6,922 nt of DNA from an uncultured Collinsella sp. GTDB taxonomy: Bacteria > Actinomycetota > Coriobacteriia > Coriobacteriales > Coriobacteriaceae. This document shows positions 1 through 6,100 of this stretch, piece after piece. A program made the translations under genes and the position numbers. The DNA lies in assembly GCA_902494375.1 (NCBI GenBank), contig CABUTL010000074.1, forward strand, positions 1-6,922, in the 5' to 3' direction. The notes below the pieces were generated by a model. It was not told where the DNA came from and did not search any database. It saw only the letters and a list, made by a program, of their open reading frames with translations. Numbering within the stretch: the first letter of the stretch is position 1; each line of letters opens with the position of its first letter.

Positions 1-928
1 CGGTCTTCATGTAAAACTCCGAGCCGGTCATGCGCATGCGGTTGGGGTCGTCGACCTTGGCGTTCATGCCGATGCACATGATGACGTCCTGCACGGGCGC
101 GTCCTCGCGGCGCAGGTAGTGGAAGTCGTTGGTGGCGATGACCTTGACGCCCACCTGCTTGGCGATGTCGATGAGCGTGCGGTCCATCTGCTCGTCGGTC
201 AGGCCGTTGTCGGTGGTGATGCCGTGTTCCTGGATCTCGATATAAAAGTCGCCGGGATCGAAGGTGTCACGGAAGGTCTCAGCCCACTTGATGGCGCCCT
301 CCATGTCACCGCGGTCGATGTATTTGGGGATGATGCCCGCGATGCAGGCGCTCGTGCAGATCATGCCCTTGGCATGGCGGCGCAGGTTGTCGAGCGTCAC
401 ACGGGGCTTGTAGTAAAAGCCCTGCACGGCGGCCTCGGAGACCGTCTGCATCAGGTTGACGTAGCCTTCCTGGTCTTTGGCCAGGAGGATCATATGATAG
501 AGCTCGGGCTTGTGGTCGCGGGCAAGGGTCTCGTCCGGCGTAAAGTAGACCTCGCAGCCGAAGATGGGCTTGATGACCAGGGGCGGCTTGAGCTCGTCGA
601 TGTTGCCCTTCTCGTCCCACATGGCCATGTCCTTCACATACTGGGCATGCTCGCGCGGGTTTTCCTCGGGATCGGGCTCCACCAGCTCGTCGCGGCGGTC
701 CTTTTCCAAGAAGGCCTTGTCGTGGCTCCAGGTTTTGTACTCGGGCGTGTTGTGATTGACGGCGTCGCAGGCCAGCGCCAGGTCGGGTACGCCGTACATG
801 TAACCGTGATCGGTAATGGCCACGGCGGGCATGCCAAGCTCAACGGCACGGTTGACCATATCCTGGATACGGGTTGCGCCGTCGAGCATGGAGAAAACAG
901 TGTGATTGTGCAGATGGACGAATGCCAT
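1..928 (-). CDS. dnaE: DNA polymerase III subunit alpha, N-terminal 309 residues (3' end outside window)
   Basis: Replicative DNA polymerase alpha subunit, the catalytic chain of the chromosomal replisome. Only the N-terminal PHP domain and the start of the next region are in the window; the gene runs off the left edge. The protein opens MAFVHLHNHTVFSMLDGA, almost the same as the actinobacterial DnaE1 start. Residues matching the metal-binding PHP exonuclease site of Mycobacterium tuberculosis DnaE1 are all visible: H7, H9, D16, H41 (AITDHG), E126 (GCEVYF), H139, H145 (ELYHMILLA), C195 (SACIAG), and D268 and H270 (ATNDFHY). This suggests an active PHP proofreading nuclease (inference). Between YGVPDL (residue 45 on) and KPIFG (120 on) there are about 60 more residues than in familiar DnaE proteins. 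The ATG at 928-926 is preceded by GGAG with an 8-nt spacer. An in-frame stop at 973-971, with no other start after it, fixes this start. Family assignment is very secure. Confidence 0.96.
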   Translation of the reverse strand, partial: MAFVHLHNHTVFSMLDGATRIQDMVNRAVELGMPAVAITDHGYMYGVPDLALACDAVNHNTPEYKTWSHDKAFLEKDRRDELVEPDPEENPREHAQYVKDMAMWDEKGNIDELKPPLVIKPIFGCEVYFTPDETLARDHKPELYHMILLAKDQEGYVNLMQTVSEAAVQGFYYKPRVTLDNLRRHAKGMICTSACIAGIIPKYIDRGDMEGAIKWAETFRDTFDPGDFYIEIQEHGITTDNGLTDEQMDRTLIDIAKQVGVKVIATNDFHYLRREDAPVQDVIMCIGMNAKVDDPNRMRMTGSEFYMKT

Positions 929-936
929 ATGATGAG

Positions 937-940
937 CTCC
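937..940 (-). promoter_or_regulatory. Ribosome binding site of dnaE
   Basis: GGAG read on the minus strand, 8 nt upstream of the ATG at 928. It is the only Shine-Dalgarno-like match in the leader and supports the chosen start. Confidence 0.65.
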
Positions 941-967
941 GATGCGGGTTCGTGTTCTGACTGAACG

Positions 968-973
968 ATTTTA
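968..973 (-). promoter_or_regulatory. Possible -10 element of a dnaE promoter
   Basis: TAAAAT on the minus strand, which would place the transcription start about 30-35 nt upstream of the dnaE ATG. No convincing -35 hexamer lies 16-18 bp upstream. A short inverted repeat, GTTC-N5-GAAC at 954-966, falls between this element and the ribosome binding site. Weak evidence, offered as a candidate only. Confidence 0.25.
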
Positions 974-1022
974 CCGCACGGCACGGACAGCACCCGAACC
1001 TAGCCAAACCCACACGGGTAGT

Positions 1023-1054
1023 CTTTTTGGGACCCTCAAAAAGGGGAATGAGGG
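1023..1054 (-). terminator. Stem-loop region between the MFS gene and dnaE, possible terminator
   Basis: Two overlapping inverted repeats. CTTTTTG / CAAAAAG (1023-1029 with 1037-1043) forms a 7-bp stem with a 7-nt loop. CCCTC / GAGGG (1033-1037 with 1050-1054), extendable by one pair, forms a second stem. They share bases, so only one can form at a time. On the minus strand a run of five T (1042-1038) follows a small imperfect GGATG...CATTCC hairpin, which could act as a weak terminator for the MFS transcript. No clean GC-rich stem followed by a U-tract is present, so terminator function is uncertain. It may instead be part of a dispersed repeat. Confidence 0.3.
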
Positions 1055-1191
1055 CATCCAGATATATCGAGTATTACTGGAACCCCGGCGATGCGCGGAA
1101 TGATTTGTGACGGATAGTCATGTCCATCAAGAAGGCTCGACGCTTCGGATAGCTCGTCAATCGATATATCAATTCTTGGAGACCTGCATTC
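1036..1191 (-). pseudogene. Start-less 51-codon open frame, possible gene remnant
   Basis: Between an in-frame TAG at 1194-1192 and TGA at 1038-1036 the minus strand is open for 51 codons with no ATG, GTG or TTG. From about 1176 onward it reads like a real protein tail, including DELSEASSLLDG, DYPSQIIPRIAGVPVILDI and a final GCPHSPF. It overlaps the last 7 codons and stop of the MFS gene in a different frame. I do not recognise the family. The balanced composition and lack of a start suggest the 3' end of a gene whose front was lost when the MFS segment arrived, but a chance open frame of this length is quite possible. Confidence 0.2.
1061..1170. repeat. 10-bp inverted repeat pair bracketing 90 bp
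   Basis: GATATATCGA at 1061-1070 and its exact reverse complement TCGATATATC at 1161-1170. Each copy contains the self-complementary octamer GATATATC, so the copies are also direct repeats of those 8 bases. The right copy overlaps the stop codon of the MFS gene. No target-site duplication is visible outside the repeats, and the enclosed 90 bp has no start codon or recognisable gene. They could be the ends of a small decayed element, a protein-binding pair, or chance in AT-rich DNA. Confidence 0.4.
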
Positions 1192-2368
1192 CTACCATTT
1201 TTAATGAAACAACGGCGGTAATTGCTATCGCGATTGCACCAATAATACCGAGCGCTATCTGAATGGGATATAACCCCAACACATGTCCAAATATGAAGAA
1301 AAACATTGCGGAAAAGAAGGCCCTTACCAGAGATGCGACGGAAAGGATCGTCGCGCGGAGATCGTCCGCTATCGCGTCTTGGATTAAGTTTTCCGAAGTG
1401 ATGTACACCACTTCTGGGAGGAAACAAAGCACCATGCTAAGGCCAAACAAGCACAGAGGATTTGAAGCGAGCCACGGAAGAATCAAGAAATGGCCAGCCT
1501 CGATTAGCATCGAGACGAGCATGGTATTTCTTTTCCCGAAACGCGATGAGAAGAAATCTGCTGCAATGTAGGCCGTCGCATTTACTGCATAGGATGCACC
1601 GAAAAAGATTCCTATTATGGAGACGGGAGCATCAAATGCGTCGAATACCAACTGATTCAAGTTGTAATAACTCCCGTAGAATCCGTCGAGCATGCTTGTG
1701 CCGATGAGGAGAAGCAATACCGCAAAAGCGGATTCTCCAACGCGCCAGGTCTCGCGCCTGAACATCTTGGCTGCGTCAAACCTCCCCTTTTCTGATCTTT
1801 CAGAACGGGTCGTTTCCGTCCTCTCAATGGGATACAGAAGGAAAAGCTGCAGGAGATAGAAAACGGAGACACATACGTAGAGGGCACTCCAAGATACTTG
1901 GGCAATGAAAGATCCGAGCACAATTGCCATTCCCGTAGCGATTGATTGCGCGGCAAGCAGCCGAGCGTTGATGGTGAGGAAGCGCTCTCCTTGACCGGCA
2001 TTTCGGGCAATTTCATATAAAAGTGCTTGTTCGGATCCCGATTGAAGGGAGTAGGCGAGTGCCTCAACAAGGGAAAGCACGACAAGAAAGGGGCCTGAGA
2101 GCAACAGCATGCCGGCGGTATGGAAGAAAAGCAGCAGCACGCCCACTTGAATCGAAAACTTCTTTCCAAAGAAATCGCCTATCAGCCCTGTTGGCAGCTC
2201 GAGGACGACCGTTGCTATGTTGAACAGGGCTTGATAAAGCGCGATTTCCGTGACAGACATTCCTTTCTCCGCAAGGAAAAGTAGAAACACTCCCCGATTT
2301 AAAACAAATCCCGTGAGAACGAAAAAGGCGGAATAGACGTGCAGTTGCGTAGTGGCATTCTTATTCAT
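1169..2368 (-). CDS. Major facilitator superfamily transporter, probable efflux type
   Basis: Full-length 399-residue membrane protein, the usual size for a 12-helix MFS carrier. Hydrophobic segments fall roughly at residues 11-33, 37-60, 71-90, 91-111, 135-157, 159-180, then, after a charged cytoplasmic loop (181-210), 211-235, 245-270, 281-300, 303-325, 338-362 and 366-390. MFS motif A appears after helix 2 as ELPTGLIGDFFGKK (57-70), with a degenerate second copy DFFSSRFGKR (271-280). GSEQALLYE (111-119) and RATILS (338-343) recall a Firmicutes-rich MFS group with EIPTG...ALLYD motifs. The substrate cannot be read from the sequence; drug or peptide export is only a guess. The ATG at 2368 is fixed by a TAG two codons upstream and the lack of other early starts. 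It has no good Shine-Dalgarno. The DNA is AT-richer than its neighbours (a sampled 60-bp line is 43% GC against 63% in addA) and uses AGA, AGG and ATA codons, which suggests horizontal transfer. Confidence 0.88.
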   Translation of the reverse strand: MNKNATTQLHVYSAFFVLTGFVLNRGVFLLFLAEKGMSVTEIALYQALFNIATVVLELPTGLIGDFFGKKFSIQVGVLLLFFHTAGMLLLSGPFLVVLSLVEALAYSLQSGSEQALLYEIARNAGQGERFLTINARLLAAQSIATGMAIVLGSFIAQVSWSALYVCVSVFYLLQLFLLYPIERTETTRSERSEKGRFDAAKMFRRETWRVGESAFAVLLLLIGTSMLDGFYGSYYNLNQLVFDAFDAPVSIIGIFFGASYAVNATAYIAADFFSSRFGKRNTMLVSMLIEAGHFLILPWLASNPLCLFGLSMVLCFLPEVVYITSENLIQDAIADDLRATILSVASLVRAFFSAMFFFIFGHVLGLYPIQIALGIIGAIAIAITAVVSLKMVGMQVSKN

Positions 2369-2381
2369 TTGGCACTACCAA
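2369..2381. promoter_or_regulatory. Short inverted repeat at the MFS start codon
   Basis: TTGG-N5-CCAA directly abuts the ATG of the transporter. In RNA it would form a 4-bp stem where the ribosome binding site should be, in a leader lacking a clear Shine-Dalgarno. It could lower initiation or be a small operator. The arms are short, so chance is likely. Confidence 0.18.
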
Positions 2382-2428
2382 CAACTATTTTTGTCGGGCC
2401 GCTCGCTACTGATTCGAAACCTGAAGTG

Positions 2429-2445
2429 TTCACAGTTGATGTGAA
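2429..2445. promoter_or_regulatory. Palindrome upstream of the MFS gene, candidate operator
   Basis: TTCACA-N5-TGTGAA, perfect 6-bp arms around a 5-bp centre, 61-77 bp upstream of the transporter ATG in the 103-bp gap. The size and place fit a binding site for a dimeric repressor or activator of the transporter. No recognisable -10/-35 pair was found nearby, and no regulator gene is in the window. It is not a CRP-type site, whose half-sites are ordered TGTGA then TCACA. Confidence 0.3.
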
Positions 2446-2471
2446 GAGCGGTAAAGCTTTTGCACAGGGTA

Positions 2472-2981
2472 TCAATGGAGTACATCCGAAGCGTTTTCGG
2501 CAGTATCATCGGCGAAGGCGGGATTAGCCTTTACGCGGCGCTCACCCTCGATGTATTTGACGATTTGATCAATCGTCTGGTTGGCGTGGCTCTTGAGCTT
2601 GCGCTCATAGAAGAAGAGGCCGAGCTTGCCGCGCGTGCCAGACGTGTTGCCACCCACGCCCTGAAAATCCTCGGTATAGGTGAGCTCGCAGGCACCATCG
2701 CCAGCAGGTGCAGCCTCATAGCGCATGGTATTGATGCCCGCCGCATACTGAAAACGGACCTCATAGAGGCACGGGTAGTCAAAGTGCTTGATCTTAACCT
2801 TGATCGCCGTGCCCTTGGCCTTGCCTTTTGCGGACTGGGCGCGCTTCTCGTACTTATAGCCGTTGAGCTTGTTGCGGCTGGGACGCTTGCCCGTGGCGTT
2901 CTCGATATCCTGCATGATGGACCCCGCCAGAGCGTCAAAAAGCTCCTCCGGTGTCACCTTAAGCGTTTTGGTGAGCTGCAT
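2472..2981 (-). CDS. DUF3284-type protein of unknown function
   Basis: Complete 169-residue protein with no signal peptide or membrane segment, so probably cytoplasmic. It begins MQLTKTLKVTPEELFDAL, followed by SIMQDIENATGKR (21-33), LNGYKYEKR, a beta-rich middle with KVKIKHFDYPCLYEVRF and MRYEAAP, and ELTYTEDFQGVGG. This order fits the DUF3284 family as I recall it: an N-terminal K-x-L-x-V-x-x-x-E-x-F, then a QDI-x-x-x-TGK block, then a Y-x-L/Y-x-Y-T-E-x strand, a layout resembling small START/SRPBCC-like folds. The role of that family is unknown to me. The last 20 or so residues are acidic and likely disordered. The ATG at 2981 has AAGGAG at 2992-2987, a 5-nt spacer. Codon use matches addA rather than the downstream transporter, so it is probably native. 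It is separated from addA by 136 bp and has its own candidate promoter. Confidence 0.75.
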   Translation of the reverse strand: MQLTKTLKVTPEELFDALAGSIMQDIENATGKRPSRNKLNGYKYEKRAQSAKGKAKGTAIKVKIKHFDYPCLYEVRFQYAAGINTMRYEAAPAGDGACELTYTEDFQGVGGNTSGTRGKLGLFFYERKLKSHANQTIDQIVKYIEGERRVKANPAFADDTAENASDVLH

Positions 2982-2986
2982 GATGG

Positions 2987-2992
2987 CTCCTT
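2987..2992 (-). promoter_or_regulatory. Ribosome binding site of the DUF3284-type gene
   Basis: AAGGAG on the minus strand, 5 nt from the ATG at 2981; a strong match that fixes the start. Confidence 0.75.
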
Positions 2993-3014
2993 ATTCGTTT
3001 GAACCGTTCGAGTC

Positions 3015-3020
3015 ATTGTA
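3015..3020 (-). promoter_or_regulatory. Possible -10 element for the DUF3284-type gene
   Basis: TACAAT on the minus strand, one base from the TATAAT consensus, which would give a leader of about 27 nt. No good -35 hexamer lies at the expected distance, so this is a candidate only. Confidence 0.35.
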
Positions 3021-3045
3021 ACGCCCCAGGCTCTCCCATGCGTTG

Positions 3046-3109
3046 CGGTGCCATTTGGACGATTGAGGGCTTTACAGCCGCAAAACTACCCAAATAGCAC
3101 CGTAAAGCC
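3046..3109 (-). repeat. Two overlapping inverted repeats downstream of addA, mutually exclusive RNA stems
   Basis: Repeat A is GGCTTTAC / GTAAAGCC, 8 bp perfect, at 3068-3075 and 3102-3109, starting 8 nt after the addA stop. Repeat B pairs 3090-3102 with 3046-3058: CGGTGCTATTTGG against CCAAATGGCACCG on the minus strand, 13 pairs with one G-U wobble and a 31-nt loop. A pairs segments 1 and 3, B pairs segments 2 and 4, and they share base 3102, so an RNA could fold one or the other, or a pseudoknot. Neither is followed by a U-tract, so a simple Rho-independent terminator is unlikely. It may protect the addA 3' end, switch read-through into the next gene, or be a decayed palindromic repeat. Confidence 0.5.
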
Positions 3110-3117
3110 TGAGGTGG

Positions 3118-6100
3118 CTAGAGGTTGTAGGTGACCACTTGAGGTTCGGCGGGTTCGACGAAGATGGCTGGATTCGCCTGCTCCACGCGGACGAACTTGA
3201 CGGTCACGGCCTCAAAGCCCGCCTTGTGCAACACATCGGCGTAGACGCGCGCCTGCAGGGCGTGCTTCTCGAGCAGCTGGTCCGGCGTCTCATCCGGCGT
3301 GCCACCTGTCTTGTAATCGATGACCAGTGCGCGCGACGGATCGGCCGGGTCGGTCGCCAGTGCATCGATGGCGCCCTCGGCATAGACACCGTAGCGGGCA
3401 ATGTCCTCGTCCTCGCAGCCCAGTGAAAAGAACGGCACCTCGGCGCGAACGCACGGCCACGCGAGCAGGTCGGCACGAACAGCCGACTTGAGCCAGCGGT
3501 CCAGGGCAACGTCGAAGCGTTCGCGCTGCTCCGGCGTCAGGCACCACAGACGCGCCAGCGCATCGGCACGCTCAGCGGGCAGTGCATCGGAACCCATCTC
3601 GATCAGCCACTGGCAGGCGGCATGGAACGCCGAGCCCAGCGCCATAGGGTTGCCGGCGGGCTCAACGGCGGCCACGTCTGCATCCGTCATCTCGGAACCA
3701 TCCGACTCCGCATCATCGCCAGCCTCGTCCATGGGCACGCGCGTCTCGGCGGCACGGTCTTCCGTCTCGGCATGCAGTGCCGCGGCGATTGACGAGTAGC
3801 TATATGAGTCACGCGCCGGGAATGGACAGGTGCCCATGCGCACGCCCACTGCCTGGGGATACACAAGCTCAAACGAATCGGGCTCGGGGTCGGCAGGACC
3901 GGGAACGGTTGAGCGCGCAGCATTATCGGCGGCATCGGCATCGCCACGAACAAGCCTGCCCTCGACATCCAGCGAAGCGTTGGCCTCAAACACCTGCTCG
4001 CCAAACGTAAAGTCCGCCAGCGAGATGAGCTCGTAGTCGCCCGGCTTGGAGTTGTCGAACGCTAAACGGTCGCTATCGAGCTGCGGCATGTCCAGGCTGC
4101 CGGTCGGCAGGATGCGGCGCAGCACGTCGTAAGTCAGATCCGTCTCGACATCGAAGGTCGGCGCCGTCACCTTGCCGCGGCTCACGCCGGCGTCCATCGC
4201 CAAAATGACCAGCTCACGCGCTCGCGTCATGGCGACATAGAGCAGACGAGCCCGCTCCTCAAGCGAAAGTTGCAGGTCGTCGTTGCGCAGGCGGGCAAAT
4301 GCCTCGGCGGGAGAGCCCGTCGCGCATACGTCCTCCATAAGCTCTGGCGGCAACCACAGCGACGTGCCCTTGCCCTTAAACGCATGTTCAAACTGCTTTT
4401 TGACGTCATCGCCCTTCACGAAGGTCCCGTCGGCAAGCTTAACGCCATCGAAGCGCGCCGGCAGTGCCACGACCTGCGCTCCGCCCTCGACGCGACCCAT
4501 CTGTGCCGCACCCGAGGACTTACGCACGCCAAAGCACTCGGCGACCGCTACGACCGGATACTCCAGACCCTTGGACGCATGCACGGTCATGATGCGCACC
4601 GCGCCGTCGCCCTCCTCGTTGAGCGCGCCCGGAGCCTCCTTGCCCGCCAAGAAGCGGTCGAAGGCGAACGCGATGGAGCGCGGAGAATTGCCGAGCTCGG
4701 CCTCTGCCTCGGCCACGGCATCGAGCGCCTTGAGCACGTTGGCGGCGATGGCCTTGCCCTCGGGGCCGCGCTGCGCCAGACGCACGAACCAGCCGGAAGC
4801 ATTGACCACGTCGCGCGCGATGGCGGCGAACGAATCGCGGCCCACGCGACAAAGCGCATACCGCAGCACCTCGCGGGCGCGCGTCACAAGCGGCAGGTTC
4901 TGCAAACCCGGCACGTCGAAATCGCTCATGATGCCCATGTCGATATTCCGGCGCGACGTCTCGCCCGTCTGATCGTCGAGTTTGGTCGCCAGCGCCAGGA
5001 ACTCCTGGGCGCCGAGCGCAAACATCGGCGAGGCCAGCAGTGGCATAAGGCCCTGCGCCGTATCGGCCGGATTGGCGAGCGCGCAGACCAGGGCGCGTAC
5101 CGTCTGTACCTCGGCAGCTTGGGCAAAGACTGAGCCGCCTGCGATCACGCAGTCGAGCCCCTGGTCGCGGAAGGCCTGCGCATAGACATCGGCATTGGTC
5201 ATGCGGCCCAGCAGCAACACCATATCGCCCTGGGGCTGCCCCGCTTTGACGAGCGCCTGGAACCGCTCCGCAATCGCACGAGCTTTCGCCTGCGTTCGCT
5301 CCTGCGTGCTGCCACCGGCAACGAACAGCGCCTGGCGGCGCGAAGCCTTTGCCTTGAGCTTGTCTTTGCGTTTGTCGCTCGGTTCAAGATCCAAGAACCC
5401 CTGCATCAAACCACCGGTGTCGCCGTCAAAGACGCGTGCTACGTAGCGCAGCACCTCGTCGTGGCTGCGGAAATTGCGCACGAGCTTGACGAGCTCGCCG
5501 GCGGGGGCATCGGTCGCGGCAGCCACATCGGGCGCCGCCGTCAAACCCACCTTGCGCTCCTGGCGACGGAATACCTCGACCTCGGCGCCACGGAAGCGGT
5601 AAATCGACTGCTGCGCATCGCCCACGGTGCACAGCGCGCGCTCCCCCGCGCCCGTCAGATAGCGAATCAGATCGACCTGCATCTGGTCGGTATCTTGGAA
5701 CTCGTCGATCATGACCATCTTAAAGCGACCCTCGTAGGCGGCTCGGATGGCGGGATAATCGCGCAGTGCCTCGTATGCCATGCGCAACAGATCGTTATTG
5801 TCGAGCGCGGACTGGCCGGCCTTGAGCGCGCGGTACTCCGCCTCCACAGCACGGGCAAGCCCCACCAGCGCATCGAGCGCCGGGCCGCCGCAGGCAAGCA
5901 CGATATTGATAAACGCATCGGCCGCCTCGGCCTTGAGTAGCTCCACCTGCTCCTTGGGGAATGCCTTGCTCGCCCGAGGCATGCTGCACGACATCATGAG
6001 TCGCGCCGCATCCTCCATGGTTTTGCCGCTCGCCTCAAACGCGTCGATGGCGTCGAGTGCCACCTGCGCCTTTTCGGTCGTGGCCTTGCTTGCGCCCAGC

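Noticed and set aside
119..964. 281-codon plus-strand open frame
   Set aside because: It lies antisense to dnaE, whose PHP motifs are unmistakable. The plus-strand protein has no recognisable motifs and is a by-product of GC-rich codon use.
954..966. Possible SOS-like palindrome in the dnaE leader
   Set aside because: The order is GTTC-N5-GAAC, the reverse of a LexA site, with only 4-bp arms.
1657..2169. 170-codon minus-strand open frame in another frame of the MFS gene
   Set aside because: It overlaps the transporter on the same strand, is rich in Ser, Pro and Cys, and has no coherent membrane or domain pattern.
2999..3011. Possible LexA (SOS) box near the DUF3284-type gene
   Set aside because: GAAC-C-GTTC has only one base between half-sites, whereas the Gram-positive LexA box needs four (CGAAC-N4-GTTCG).
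3068..3109. Rho-independent terminator of addA
   Set aside because: The 8-bp stem has a 26-nt loop and no U-run after it on the minus strand, so it is listed as a repeat instead.
4270..5133. 287-codon plus-strand open frame
   Set aside because: It lies antisense to the helicase region of addA and matches no family. Arg/Ala/Leu/His-rich composition is typical of shadow frames.
5461..5940. 159-codon plus-strand open frame
   Set aside because: It is antisense to addA helicase motifs II-IV and has no motifs or ribosome binding site of note.
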